Of a DNA stretch of 64,000 bases, positions 8,687 to 16,641 are shown piece after piece. The stretch is from Mycobacterium sp. D16Q13 (GTDB lineage Bacteria; Actinomycetota; Actinomycetes; Mycobacteriales; Mycobacteriaceae). The DNA lies in contig NZ_MAEW01000010.1 of the NCBI RefSeq assembly GCF_002013375.1, positions 186,001 through 250,000 of the forward strand, written 5' to 3'. The notes beneath the pieces were generated by a model, which was not told the origin of the DNA, ran no database searches, and was given only the letters and a program-made list of their open reading frames with translations. Position 1 is the stretch's first letter, and the number at the start of each line of letters is the position of its first letter. The position numbers and the translations under genes are program-made.

Positions 8687-9289
8687 ATGGCCGAAATCAA
8701 CGGCGAGATCAAGCCGCGCCTATCCGACTTGTACGAACAGTCTTCATGGCTCCTGAGCAAGCGCGGACACCAGATCGTCGATCGGGCAATCAAGAAGGGC
8801 ACCGTCGGCGGGGATGTCGGCATGCAGCTCCTCTTTGAACCAGCGATGCTGCTCAGTCTTGTTGCAACACAGGATGTCCTCTACGGTCTGGCGGTCGTGG
8901 CCAAGGACATCCCGTTCATCGGCAACTACGGCCTGTGGAGTCCATGCGAGGCGACAATCGCCGCTGTCCACCGTCTTCTCACGATCGGCGGCGACCCGCG
9001 CGCCGCCGACGTCGAACTGTGGCTGTCCCTACCCGAAAACGGCGGGCACCCCGGGCCGCCAGTCATCCACCAAGCGATGACGAACCGACTGAACGGCTTA
9101 CTCGTAGAACAAATCCGGTCAGACACCTACACGCCGCCGTTGAAACTTCCCCAGTTCTCATACGTGATCGCCAAGCTGCGCGAGTTATCGGTCATGTGGG
9201 CTTTCGGGGGTTCCGATTCTTGGCCGCGCACGAGGATCGATGGCGAGATCGCCCAGGTTCTTCACCAGGTCTCCGATTTCTTAGCCTAG
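8687..9289 (+). CDS. Hypothetical protein downstream of the toxin-immunity pair
   Basis: About 200 residues, soluble, no family recognised. It has a helical N-terminus (EIKPRLSDLYEQSSWLLSKR), a central SPCEATIAAVHRLLTI and a C-terminal helical part. ATG 8687 lacks a ribosome-binding site, and the frame remains open without ATG/GTG back into the end of the immunity gene, so the true start is uncertain; fusion or frameshift with the upstream gene is possible. Its place right after toxin and immunity genes suggests a second immunity factor or an orphan module. Confidence 0.55.
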   Translation: MAEINGEIKPRLSDLYEQSSWLLSKRGHQIVDRAIKKGTVGGDVGMQLLFEPAMLLSLVATQDVLYGLAVVAKDIPFIGNYGLWSPCEATIAAVHRLLTIGGDPRAADVELWLSLPENGGHPGPPVIHQAMTNRLNGLLVEQIRSDTYTPPLKLPQFSYVIAKLRELSVMWAFGGSDSWPRTRIDGEIAQVLHQVSDFLA

Positions 9290-9307
9290 GCGTCTGACAC
9301 CACGAAA

Positions 9308-9346
9308 CGCCCCTGACTCCTCCACTTTGGAGGGAGTTAGGGGGCG
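9308..9346 (+). terminator. Hairpin terminator of the toxin operon
   Basis: A long stem (CGCCCCTGACTCCTCCA against TGGAGGGAGTTAGGGGGCG, with two bulged bases and two G-U pairs) and a 3-base loop lies 18 bases after the stop of the last gene of the module. There is no T-tract, which is common for mycobacterial terminators. Confidence 0.6.
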
Positions 9347-9492
9347 CCGTCGACCACGGTGGACCGCGGCCGTGGGACTGTGCCGCGTAACCCTGCGGTG
9401 GGTCCGTTCCCAAGACACGCGGGCACGGAGTTAACGCCGGACCGGCACTTCGCGTCACCAGCTCCATGCGCGCCCGATGCTTTGCTGCATGC

Positions 9493-9498
9493 CTATAC
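9493..9498 (+). promoter_or_regulatory. -10 element (TATACT) of a probable leaderless transcript
   Basis: TATACT lies seven bases before GTG 9506, so transcription would begin at or next to the start codon. Leaderless mRNAs beginning at GTG are common in mycobacteria. No ribosome-binding site precedes this GTG, which supports the choice of start. Confidence 0.5.
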
Positions 9499-9505
9499 TC
9501 ACCTT

Positions 9506-10075
9506 GTGAGGCTCCGGTTAGAGATTGCTCCGTGGTGGGTGCACTTGGTGTTGCACTCCCAGTTGGCGCTCGGAGTGCTGGCAGTGGCCTTCTGGGATGG
9601 CGAGCTGTCCGCCACCAAAGTTGCTGTGAGCGTCTCCGTTTCGGCCGTGCTGGGAGTGTGGTTCGCGCTGGCTGGCCGCAAGCGGGCGACTTTCGTTCGC
9701 GAGACTCTTAGCGCGGTGGAACCAGAGCGTCGAGCCGAAGCGTTCAATGCACCTCTATTTGGCCCGATCCCCACCGATCCAGCCGTACTGCGCGCCGCGG
9801 CAGCGCTGGCGCAACCCAATCTTGGCAGCACGCCGACCAAGTGGATGGCTGTCTATGCCGCGTTGCTGATCCTGACCAATCTGAACGCACAACCCAAGGT
9901 TGGTGATCTATTGATGGTCGCCTTCTTTACCGCGATGGGGGTCTACACCTGGATCAGCCCGATCCGCTTGGACGCTCGCGCTCAACTACTCATCCAAGCC
10001 ACCGAACTGCAGGAGATCGCCGACGGCCACAACGACGGCTCACCCATAACCAAGCCGCTGCGAGTACAGCGATGA
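9506..10075 (+). CDS. Small membrane protein, unknown function
   Basis: 189 residues. Hydrophobic segments occur at about 10-30 (WWVHLVLHSQLALGVLAVAF), 37-52 and 110-150, and the C-terminus is charged and helical. The frame is open further upstream, but GTG 9506 fits the TATACT box and the hydrophobic start. The stop overlaps the next start as ATGA, so the two genes are translationally coupled. I do not recognise the family. Confidence 0.6.
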   Translation: MRLRLEIAPWWVHLVLHSQLALGVLAVAFWDGELSATKVAVSVSVSAVLGVWFALAGRKRATFVRETLSAVEPERRAEAFNAPLFGPIPTDPAVLRAAAALAQPNLGSTPTKWMAVYAALLILTNLNAQPKVGDLLMVAFFTAMGVYTWISPIRLDARAQLLIQATELQEIADGHNDGSPITKPLRVQR

Positions 10076-10371
10076 ACCGCCGAGCAAACGTCGCTTCGCA
10101 GCCCTCGATGCCGCCAATTGATTGGTCGTGTGCAGATTGCGGAGTCGACACCGACAATGTCGATGGGCGGGGTCACGACGAGTACTACATGCTGCATCAC
10201 GATCTCTGGCTTGCGATCAATCCCAACGATGCTGGCCACCTGTGCATCGGATGCGTCGAAAGTCGACTGGGTCGACGGCTAATTCGCGCGGACTTCACCG
10301 ATGCACCCGTCAACACCAACCCACGAAGGGCAACCGCGAGGTTGACGTCGCGTCTCGCACATCCGAATTAG
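10072..10371 (+). CDS. Putative zinc-ribbon protein, phage-type hypothetical
   Basis: 99 residues with CADCG near residue 20 and LCIGC about 38 residues later, four Cys in two CxxC pairs that should bind zinc. Between them lies DEYYMLHHDLWLAINP. Compact CxxC-EYY-W-CxxC proteins of this sort recur in actinobacteriophages and mobile elements; the role is unknown. The start overlaps the preceding stop (ATGA). Confidence 0.6.
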   Translation: MNRRANVASQPSMPPIDWSCADCGVDTDNVDGRGHDEYYMLHHDLWLAINPNDAGHLCIGCVESRLGRRLIRADFTDAPVNTNPRRATARLTSRLAHPN

Positions 10372-10629
10372 GGCTGGACCACACCTCATACCGCAGTTCG
10401 GGCGGTAGGGCGGTGGCGGGGCGCCGGGTACATGGTGTGTCGCCCCGCCCATCCAGTCGCGGATATGCCGCACAGCGGCCCGGAACTTGGCGCGGAAGGT
10501 GTCTCGCTCCAACTCGACTGCCCGCAGCCGGGTTTCTAGATCGCGAACCTTGCGCGAGGTCAACGCTTGCCACGCAGCGAGGATCGCAGCAACGGCAACA
10601 CCAACGGCTTGGATTATTTCGGGTGCCAC
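10279..10629 (-). pseudogene. Phage-type small membrane/coiled-coil protein, apparently frameshifted at its 3' end
   Basis: From GTG 10629 the product begins MAPEIIQAVGVAVAAILAAW (one membrane helix), then a coiled coil (VRDLETRLRAVELERDTFRA) and AVRHIRDWMGG. This layout resembles small membrane proteins encoded by mycobacteriophages and their prophages. Downstream, the expected proline-rich end (PPELRYEV) appears in a different frame, while the original frame runs on 92 bases into the convergent zinc-ribbon gene. I read this as a decayed phage gene with a late frameshift; a short functional protein cannot be excluded. Confidence 0.5.
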
Positions 10630-10750
10630 ACGGCCGACCCGCCACCCCCCGCAAGCCATGGCGATCGACGCTCTAGCCGTGAACCGCCTCCGTCGCATCC
10701 GCACCAAGGCGTAATATCCGCTGATCAATTTCAGACCTGGGGAGGGATCC

Positions 10751-11644
10751 ATGGGCGGTGCCACCGAACCACAAGAGCTCGGGATTGACGAATCCCCGGG
10801 AAAATCCGTACGCCCAGCTACCGCAGTCATGATCGGTTTCACAGGTGCGATTGTGATCGCTGCCATCGGTATAGGCGCCTTCATGTTGTACTCCCACCTG
10901 ACGACGCCCCGCTCATTCACCATCAACGGCAGCATCACGATCTACGACGACAACGTCTCGGTCCCACCCGGCTCCAGCTGCCGCGGCATCGGCGGTTATC
11001 GAGACATCGGGCCAGGAACCGCCGTCACAGTGTCCGACGAGTCAGGAACTCTGCTCGCTAAATCACAACTACAGTCCGGCACCAGCGCGCAAGGCACATG
11101 CTCACTTCCGTTCGAAATCCCCGATGTGCCAACCGGAAAAAAGTTCTACAAGGTAGAAGCCTCGCATCGTGGCGAGGTCAACTACACCGAGTCAGAAGCA
11201 AGGCGAGGCATCACCCTCCAGATCGGACAAGACGCGGACCGTTCAAACCCGACCGTGTCATCGCGACCCACGAGCACAACGACCACCGCACCCGCTCCAT
11301 TGGCCACACCCCTTTATCCAGGCGCAAGCGGAATGGTGTACATATCCACCAAATCGGGCGCAACGCGTTGCCAGATAAGCGAATTCGAAGTCGACTGCCA
11401 GAGCCGGTTTCAGAATGCACCTCACGTGGACGGGTACCCTGCGAACGGTATCCGCTTTACCTCTAGCGGTACACGGCAATGGGTTTCCGGCGACTTGGGT
11501 GATATCCACCCGGTCACTCTCGACTACAGCACCTACAGCGCCATGTCATGGACGATAGAAGCGTCCGCCTCAGGCACCACCTTCACTAACACGACAACTG
11601 GCCACGGTGTGTTCGTCAGCGTCGAAAAAGTCTCATCGTGGTGA
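10751..11644 (+). CDS. Membrane-anchored extracytoplasmic protein
   Basis: 297 residues: a cytoplasmic N-terminus of about 25, one transmembrane helix at about 26-47, then two extracytoplasmic domains joined by a Ser/Thr/Pro linker (residues about 165-190). Domain one (RSFTINGSITIYDDN to ESEARRGITLQIG) carries two Cys; domain two (SGMVYISTKSGATRCQISEF to GHGVFVSVEKV) has another Cys pair and a GDLGDI..LDY.TY motif. Similar C-terminal domains occur in many mycobacterial secreted proteins of unknown function. ATG 10751 follows GGGAGG at spacing 5. Confidence 0.65.
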   Translation: MGGATEPQELGIDESPGKSVRPATAVMIGFTGAIVIAAIGIGAFMLYSHLTTPRSFTINGSITIYDDNVSVPPGSSCRGIGGYRDIGPGTAVTVSDESGTLLAKSQLQSGTSAQGTCSLPFEIPDVPTGKKFYKVEASHRGEVNYTESEARRGITLQIGQDADRSNPTVSSRPTSTTTTAPAPLATPLYPGASGMVYISTKSGATRCQISEFEVDCQSRFQNAPHVDGYPANGIRFTSSGTRQWVSGDLGDIHPVTLDYSTYSAMSWTIEASASGTTFTNTTTGHGVFVSVEKVSSW

Positions 11645-11717
11645 GAGCTTCCAACTTCGCCGCGCAACTGTAGGCTTCCCTCACGGTTGGGGCGACCACT
11701 TATGGAGGGGATCCCGA

Positions 11718-12077
11718 ATGGCTGATGCGCCGAGACTGTTCGCAGTATGGAAACTAGCCATTGCGATTCTCGTGTTCGCGGGACTGTCCGTGGTCCTCGC
11801 GCCGCAATCATCCGCCGATGAGGCGGGATTCATCGCCGCGATCGACTCGCTCGATCACTATGCGACCACCTGCGCCGGGTGCGCACAGGACGCGATCAAC
11901 GTTGGATATCGCGCATGCCGAGGCTTCGATACCGGCGGTACCGCGGCCGCGATCAACGCCGTGAAGAACGCCTACGACCGCGATGACAACAGCGCCGAGT
12001 ACTACGCGACGCTGTTCGCCCAGTACGCAGCAGTCCAACTCTGCCCGCAACACCAAGGGAAGATCGGACCGATCTAG
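11718..12077 (+). CDS. DUF732-like secreted protein
   Basis: 119 residues. A signal peptide (LFAVWKLAIAILVFAGLSVVL..) ends around SSADEAGF, followed by FIAAIDSLDHYATTCAGCAQDAINVGYRACRGFDTG and a C-terminal helix with AAVQLCP. The small exported helical domain with paired Cys near a G-x-x-x-C motif fits DUF732, a common mycobacterial secreted family of unknown function. ATG 11718 has GGAGGGG at spacing about 7. Confidence 0.75.
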   Translation: MADAPRLFAVWKLAIAILVFAGLSVVLAPQSSADEAGFIAAIDSLDHYATTCAGCAQDAINVGYRACRGFDTGGTAAAINAVKNAYDRDDNSAEYYATLFAQYAAVQLCPQHQGKIGPI

Positions 12078-12129
12078 ACCCTCAGAGTCTTTCTGCTATG
12101 AAAGTTGTACGTTGCGAACAGGGGTGACG

Positions 12130-12684
12130 ATGATCGAGGGGACCAAACTGGCGGAGACACGCTGGCGTTCCGCTAACACGTTCCGCGGAGCGCGACCACA
12201 AAGAATCGCAGCGGCACTAGCAGTAACAGTACTGCTCTCCGGCTGCACCCCGTCGGCAGAATCCCTGTCCGAGACATCAACCAATTCGGGAGCTTCCGTG
12301 CGGGGTGACAGCAGCGAAAGATGGAATCCATTCGCAGACAAAGGATTAGCAAGGATTGCTGTCGACTTGCTCATCATGGGGGTTTCACGATCTCAATCGA
12401 TCGACTCTTACCTGTCCGATGCGCTACTCGCGAAGGTTCGAGCACTGCCGGAGGCGGAGGCCCGAAACTATCTCCGGAACATGATCTTTCGGGACGGGAT
12501 GGAGCCGAACCTATCAAGCATCAAAACAACACTGGATCTCAACCGGGGAGAGCCCAGCTACATCGAAAGTGTCGCGTACTACGACCGCGACATACGCCCA
12601 GGTCTTAACCATGAGAAAGTCCGGATAACCATGCTCTTCGAAGACGGAGCGTGGCACGTTGACGGATGGACTCGGTGGAGTTAA
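12130..12684 (+). CDS. Putative lipoprotein
   Basis: 184 residues. A twin-arginine-poor signal (RIAAALAVTVLLSGC) ends in a lipobox LLSGC, predicting lipidation of that Cys and anchoring to the outer face of the membrane. The mature part (from about 60) includes DKGLARIAVDLLIMG, a helical middle and a C-terminal beta stretch ending FEDGAWHVDGWTRWS, resembling an NTF2/DUF4878-like fold often seen in small mycobacterial lipoproteins. GTG 12124 is an alternative in-frame start. It precedes the next secreted gene on the same strand. Confidence 0.7.
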   Translation: MIEGTKLAETRWRSANTFRGARPQRIAAALAVTVLLSGCTPSAESLSETSTNSGASVRGDSSERWNPFADKGLARIAVDLLIMGVSRSQSIDSYLSDALLAKVRALPEAEARNYLRNMIFRDGMEPNLSSIKTTLDLNRGEPSYIESVAYYDRDIRPGLNHEKVRITMLFEDGAWHVDGWTRWS

Positions 12685-12692
12685 CTGAGCAG

Positions 12693-12965
12693 ATGGAGTC
12701 CACCACGCTGTTCAGATCGAACCCGGCACTCTTGGCAATGCTTCGCGCGATTCTCGCGGTAGTGCTCACTGCGGCGGCAGCGCTCGCAGGTACGCCAACC
12801 GCCCAGGCTGATCCGATGGCGGTGTGCCCAGCGAACCAGCCGAGCGGCTGGAACGGGCAGCCATGCCTCCCGCAGCCGTGTACGCCCCCGTACGTGCCGG
12901 GCACCCCACCGTGTTTCATGCCGTCGCCGCATATTGGGCCCAATGGTGTCTGGGTAATCGAGTGA
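12693..12965 (+). CDS. Small secreted Cys/Pro-rich protein
   Basis: 90 residues from ATG 12693 (ATG 12666, overlapping the lipoprotein gene, is possible). The signal peptide (LLAMLRAILAVVLTAAAALA..) ends near TAQADP. The mature peptide is about 45 residues, rich in Pro and Gly with four Cys (CPANQPSGWNGQPCLPQPC.. and PPCFMP) and likely disulphide-bonded outside the membrane. Unknown function. The next gene starts inside its stop. Confidence 0.65.
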   Translation: MESTTLFRSNPALLAMLRAILAVVLTAAAALAGTPTAQADPMAVCPANQPSGWNGQPCLPQPCTPPYVPGTPPCFMPSPHIGPNGVWVIE

Positions 12966-13516
12966 GCCTCGTCGAGCTGACCAGTGGGCGCTACCTCATC
13001 GCCAGGGTCGCTCGCGTCACCGGGGACGTCTTGTGGTGGGTCTTTGTCGTCGCTCGGCTCATATCCGAGATGACCCCGTTCGGGTTGCCGCGACGCTATG
13101 CCGATTACGACGAATCGATCTTCGGTGTCGGATTGGGCCAGGGCGACTTCGGCTGGGCCGCTTACAAGCCGCTGACCGATCAGCCGCCGCCGGGGTTGGC
13201 CGACCCGTTCTACAGCGCGAACATCATCGCAACCGTCGCGGCAGTCGCGCTTGCAGTGACCCTGCTCGCCGCAGTTGTCGAAGCTGTCGCAGTAGGTCGG
13301 TGGCTGGCCGGGGTCGCAACGGCTCTCACCCCGGCCGTGGGCGCTGGCGTGATCCTCACCGCACTCTACTACCGGAGCGGGGCTGCGCTGAACCTCGTCG
13401 CAGTGTTGGTGCTGGTGCTGTTCGGCGTCGGCGTGCGCGAGGTGTGGAGCCGCGCATGGGCGCCGCTGGCCTCGCGCGCGTTCGACGAGCGGCCCCGGGA
13501 AGAAGGATGGGGCTGA
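12962..13516 (+). CDS. Membrane protein, unknown function
   Basis: 184 residues with four hydrophobic segments (about 22-40, 86-110, 113-135 and 138-158) and a charged C-terminus. GTG 12962 overlaps the preceding TGA as GTGA, implying translational coupling. No recognisable domain. It is part of a run of small secreted or membrane genes from 10751 to 13754. Confidence 0.6.
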   Translation: MSLVELTSGRYLIARVARVTGDVLWWVFVVARLISEMTPFGLPRRYADYDESIFGVGLGQGDFGWAAYKPLTDQPPPGLADPFYSANIIATVAAVALAVTLLAAVVEAVAVGRWLAGVATALTPAVGAGVILTALYYRSGAALNLVAVLVLVLFGVGVREVWSRAWAPLASRAFDERPREEGWG

Positions 13517-13529
13517 CCTGAAGAGAATC

Positions 13530-13754
13530 ATGATCGTCACCGGCATAACCGTCGCCCTGCTGATCGCGGGGCTCGCTGTGCCGACCAAAGTGATATGTCC
13601 GAACGGCCCCTGCACCACAGCACCTGACGCACAGGGCAAGGTTCACCGGTACTACGAGATGAAGCCACTGGGCGCGATGCTGATCGAGGAGGTGACCGGC
13701 TTCCCGGTCACGATTCACTACGAGTCGGGACAGGACGTCGAGTCACCCGGCTAG
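13530..13754 (+). CDS. Small membrane-anchored protein
   Basis: 74 residues. An N-terminal hydrophobic helix (MIVTGITVALLIAGLAV) is followed by a short outside domain with two Cys (KVICPNGPCTT) and a KVHRYYEMKPLGAMLIEEVTGFPVTIHYE stretch. It starts 14 bases after the previous gene and is probably co-transcribed. No family recognised. Confidence 0.55.
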   Translation: MIVTGITVALLIAGLAVPTKVICPNGPCTTAPDAQGKVHRYYEMKPLGAMLIEEVTGFPVTIHYESGQDVESPG

Positions 13755-13867
13755 CTTCCCGGGCTGCTCCAAGCTGGGCGCCGCACCACCCGCAATGGCT
13801 AGTCCCCGCCGTCGGTGTAGTGGATCGATTGCCCATTCACGTCGATGTGCGGCATATCGGCAGCAGC

Positions 13868-14659
13868 TTAGAGACCCAGGGGGCGGAGCATTAGTTGGTC
13901 AAGTTCGGCGCCGAGGTCTGAGATGTCGATGTCGTTTTCGAAGACCACCGCTAACTGACCAACTTCTAGATGCGGTGAGGTACAGAGAGCGGTGTCGCCC
14001 CCGTTGGTGGTCAGCCACAGCATGTCGGCGGAAGCGATGACCTCGGGGCGATCCCAGTCCGGGATACCAGTGGGCCAGCCCGCCCAGACCGCGAAAGTGG
14101 ACATGTACGAGGGTTGGGCCAGGCCAAACGACTCCCCATCCAAGATGGTGAACCCTGGATGCACATCGCGGAGAAACTCGCGCGCCGGCGTCGGCAAGGT
14201 CTGCCACAACGGCGGTGTTGATCCGGTGAAGGTTCGTGGATCCCAGCCAACCCAAACCACCACCTCACCGTCGGCGGCCTCAACGAAGTAGAGCAGCGCC
14301 GGGCCTTCATCACGCCAATAACACACCCGCACATCACGCAGGCGGCTGTGCAGTGCGGCAGCGAACCCCGGAATCATCTCCAGAAAACCGGGATTCCAAC
14401 GCGCCAACGCCAGCTGCACACGCTGCGCTGGATCGGCTGATGCCGCGATAGCTCCCAGAGGCCCCGCCATATCGACGACCGGTGAATCCAGCACCGCGAC
14501 AAGGCCGTACCCGCCGCCGAGGAGCTCGTCGAGCTTGGCCAAGTTTGACGCTGGTGACGGCGCCCCAAACTCCAGTTCGTCAAGTAACCGGTCATCACCC
14601 GCCGCAGCGGCGGCGATGACATGACGCAACTTGACGCGCACCCTATCTTCTAGCTGCAC
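13868..14659 (-). CDS. Probable immunity protein paired with a broken toxin
   Basis: 263 residues, soluble, acidic. It contains YGLVAVLDSPVVDMAGPLG, a central ALLYFVEAADGEVVVWVGWD strand pair, VHPGFTILDGESFGLAQPSYM and a C-terminal GGDTALCTSPHLEVGQLAVVFEND. The architecture resembles large immunity proteins of toxin loci, but I cannot assign a named family. GTG 14659 lies inside the end of the toxin fragment (17-base overlap), within the first copy of a 22-base tandem repeat. Position and overlap are the main evidence for an immunity role. Confidence 0.5.
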   Translation of the reverse strand: MQLEDRVRVKLRHVIAAAAAGDDRLLDELEFGAPSPASNLAKLDELLGGGYGLVAVLDSPVVDMAGPLGAIAASADPAQRVQLALARWNPGFLEMIPGFAAALHSRLRDVRVCYWRDEGPALLYFVEAADGEVVVWVGWDPRTFTGSTPPLWQTLPTPAREFLRDVHPGFTILDGESFGLAQPSYMSTFAVWAGWPTGIPDWDRPEVIASADMLWLTTNGGDTALCTSPHLEVGQLAVVFENDIDISDLGAELDQLMLRPLGL

Positions 14660-14996
14660 TTGCTCGATCTTCTAGCTGCACTTGCTCGGTTTGGTACTCG
14701 CCACTGATTCCCCGCAGTGTTGCGGCGCTACGACCACGCTGCATCCAATACACAGGCCGAGACACCCACTGAAGATTCATCGGCGTGAACGCCACACGCC
14801 GGTTCTGCTCCATCGTCAAATCTGTAAACCCGGGCATCATCACGATCTCGGCCAACGAAATGATCCGCGCAGCCACCACAGCCGCCTCAAACTTGCCTCG
14901 ACCAATCGTCGCGGGAATCACGGGCTCATCATGCATCGAGGCATTTTCCCATCCGGATGGGATCTGCGGGCACGCACCCGATCTCACACAGCTCAA
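14643..14996 (-). pseudogene. C-terminal fragment of a polymorphic toxin
   Basis: 117 codons with a C-terminal pattern seen in nuclease toxins (an AVVAARIISLAEIV helix, PGFTDLTMEQNRRVAFTPMNLQWVS with Asn, then RGRSAATLRG). No delivery domain precedes it, and a decayed phage-type gene lies immediately upstream, so the N-terminal part has been lost. The last codons run through a 22-base tandem duplication (14645-14688), which changes the frame of the final residues (..QLEDRASAARR). It could be expressed as an orphan toxin tip, but no ribosome-binding site is evident. Confidence 0.5.
14645..14688. repeat. Perfect 22-bp tandem duplication at the toxin-immunity junction
   Basis: Units 14645-14666 and 14667-14688 are identical. 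The unit spans the toxin stop region and the immunity start codon. Twenty-two is not a multiple of three, so the duplication alters the toxin's last codons and leaves a second GTG that is out of frame for the immunity gene. Confidence 0.95.
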
Positions 14997-15010
14997 TGCT
15001 GGCAGAGCTG

Positions 15011-15513
15011 CTAGCGATCTTCGCCCGGGTCTTGCAATTGTTGGAGTTCCCCACGCAGCGTTTCCTCCAATTTGGGACCAGGGGTGGCGGCGCCGCGGCT
15101 TGCGAGGACTTCCCGCACCGCCTTCAGCAGAGATAGCTCGGACTCGATGTCAGCTGCGGTGCGGTGGCCGATCTGCACGCACCCCTCGTGCGCGCAGCAG
15201 CCATCGCACTCATGCACCGCGAACCTCTCCCAACCCCGAGCAACCCACAACGCGAATTGATCCGGATCAGGATGGGCCTGCCCGTGCACACAGATACGGT
15301 CCAGAACACCGTTAGCCCACCAGCGTTGCGGCCAGTCATGCATGTGGTGGCTGCTGGGGTTATGGATCACGCAGTCCATCCCCACGCAATCATCGCGCGG
15401 ATGCCCAGCAGCAAACCCACTCACCCAGCCATAATGAATCCGACAGCCTGGGTGCAGCAAGTGTGATCACACACGCAACCGAAACAAACCACTACAGGTG
15501 TCGTATTAGACAT
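15011..15513 (-). pseudogene. Cys/His-rich phage-type protein, frameshifted near its start
   Basis: The main frame (stop at 15011, open to 15460) gives HPGCRIHYGWVSGFAAGHPRD, then DCVIHNPSSHHMHDWPQRWW, CVHGQAHPDPDQFALW and VHECDGCC, a Cys/His-rich pattern typical of small phage-encoded proteins of unknown function. Its only start would be TTG. An ATG at 15513 opens another frame with VVCFGCVCDHTCCT, a plausible zinc-binding N-terminus, ending just where HPGC begins. A one-base frameshift near 15455 would join them. A degenerate copy of this N-terminal region lies at 16179-16273. Confidence 0.5.
15409..15503. repeat. Direct repeat copy 1 (about 95 bp)
   Basis: This segment matches 16179-16273 at roughly four bases in five, including TGCAGCAAGTG and ACCACTACA blocks. 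It covers the N-terminal region of the Cys/His-rich phage-type gene. Confidence 0.7.
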
Positions 15514-15561
15514 CCAAGGTTTCCATGGAAACGCTTGCCCGATAACAGGATTGACTCGACC

Positions 15562-16110
15562 TCAGGTCGCTCCGAATTTTTCATCGCGCAAACGAAGCTT
15601 CTCACCAAGCAATGGTCGAGTATGCGCACCCATGTACTCCAGACCTTCACGGACGGTGCGGGGTTTGCCGTACTCCAGCGGCAGCGATAAATCCAACTCT
15701 GGCCGTTCCAGGAAGACGTCATAAAACGGCGCGGCATCCTCGCCGGGTAAATGATCATTCGACAGCATCAAAATAAGCGGCGTTGGCGTACGCCGCGAAT
15801 ACAAGTTCACGTCAGCACCGGCCTCAATCAACCGACGCACCATCGGTGCCTCCAGCTCGGGATGCCGCTTGTCAAGACGTCCAAACATTGCGTGCAATGC
15901 ATTGATGCTGCCCTCTTGATATGAGGGATCACCTCCATCGTCAAGCATGCGGATGGTGATCGCCACTCGCAGCCGCACATCGCTGTTGGAGACTGAACCT
16001 ATAAAAGCCTCCGGCTGACTCGCTACCTCCCCCGGGTCATACTGCGTCAAAAATTCATCCAAAGATGACGCGTACTGCGTGAAGTGCCTCAAAAAGACCA
16101 CTGACCTCAC
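15562..16110 (-). CDS. Ankyrin-repeat protein, probable immunity protein
   Basis: 182 residues. Residues about 80-140 read INALHAMFGRLDKRHPELEA, VRRLIEAGADVNLYSR and TPTPLILMLSND, the helix-turn-helix-loop of ankyrin repeats (GADVN.. and TPL). Single-domain ankyrin proteins of this size next to toxin remnants usually act as immunity proteins, so that role is inferred. It is flanked on both sides by copies of the 95-bp repeat, which suggests that it moved in as a cassette. Confidence 0.6.
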   Translation of the reverse strand: MRSVVFLRHFTQYASSLDEFLTQYDPGEVASQPEAFIGSVSNSDVRLRVAITIRMLDDGGDPSYQEGSINALHAMFGRLDKRHPELEAPMVRRLIEAGADVNLYSRRTPTPLILMLSNDHLPGEDAAPFYDVFLERPELDLSLPLEYGKPRTVREGLEYMGAHTRPLLGEKLRLRDEKFGAT

Positions 16111-16641
16111 CCTTCGCTTCGTCCAGCTGTCCCACTCAGGCAGGTTGGCCGGCGGCGGTCAGTCTGCACGCTCCCCTCCTAGCAAACCCATTCACGCAGC
16201 CATACTGAATGCCACGCCCAGATGCAGCAAGTGCGGACACACATGCAGCCGAAATATGCCACTACACCTGTCGTGCCCGGAACGAGATCTCGACATGCAC
16301 TGGACGCGACCATCGACTAGCCAACTGGCACAAGCGTTTCAACGTACGGACCGGTAGCCGAATCGTGACGCTCCGGTCACGTAGAGCGCCCGGAATGTCT
16401 GATGAATTCGATCCGGCAGCCATCTGGCGTGCAATCCCCAAAAGCCTGCAGTCCGATCTGCTCCGATCCGTAGTCGTCTCAGCTACGCGTTCATAGTCCT
16501 ACCTCGTAGTCAGCCACTCGCCGACTACGGTTGGGTTCGCACCGCGCGAATCTGCGGCTCAACCCTTTTTGTCGAAATCAAGGCTCCACGCGATTGTTCT
16601 GCCTCATTGAAGAACGTTCGCGCATCGAATTGCCGATGAGC
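16111..16641. other. Gene-poor 530-bp interval with decayed phage sequence
   Basis: It contains the second, more degenerate copy of the 95-bp repeat (16179-16273). A 33-codon plus-strand frame at 16396-16497 (MSDEFDPAAIWRAIPKSLQ..) has no ribosome-binding site and is doubtful. Nothing else is visible. Confidence 0.6.
16179..16273. repeat. Direct repeat copy 2 (about 95 bp)
   Basis: Degenerate copy of 15409-15503 in the same orientation. On the minus strand it still encodes FGCMCVRTCC, parallel to FGCVCDHTCC in copy 1, showing that the shared ancestor encoded this Cys motif. Confidence 0.7.

Noticed and set aside
12605..13639. Minus-strand frame of 344 codons
   Set aside because: Overlaps four plus-strand genes with signal peptides and coupled starts; composition is that of an antisense frame.
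16396..16497. 33-codon frame MSDEFDPAAIWRAIPKSLQ..
   Set aside because: No ribosome-binding site and no partner; kept only as a note under the intergenic interval.
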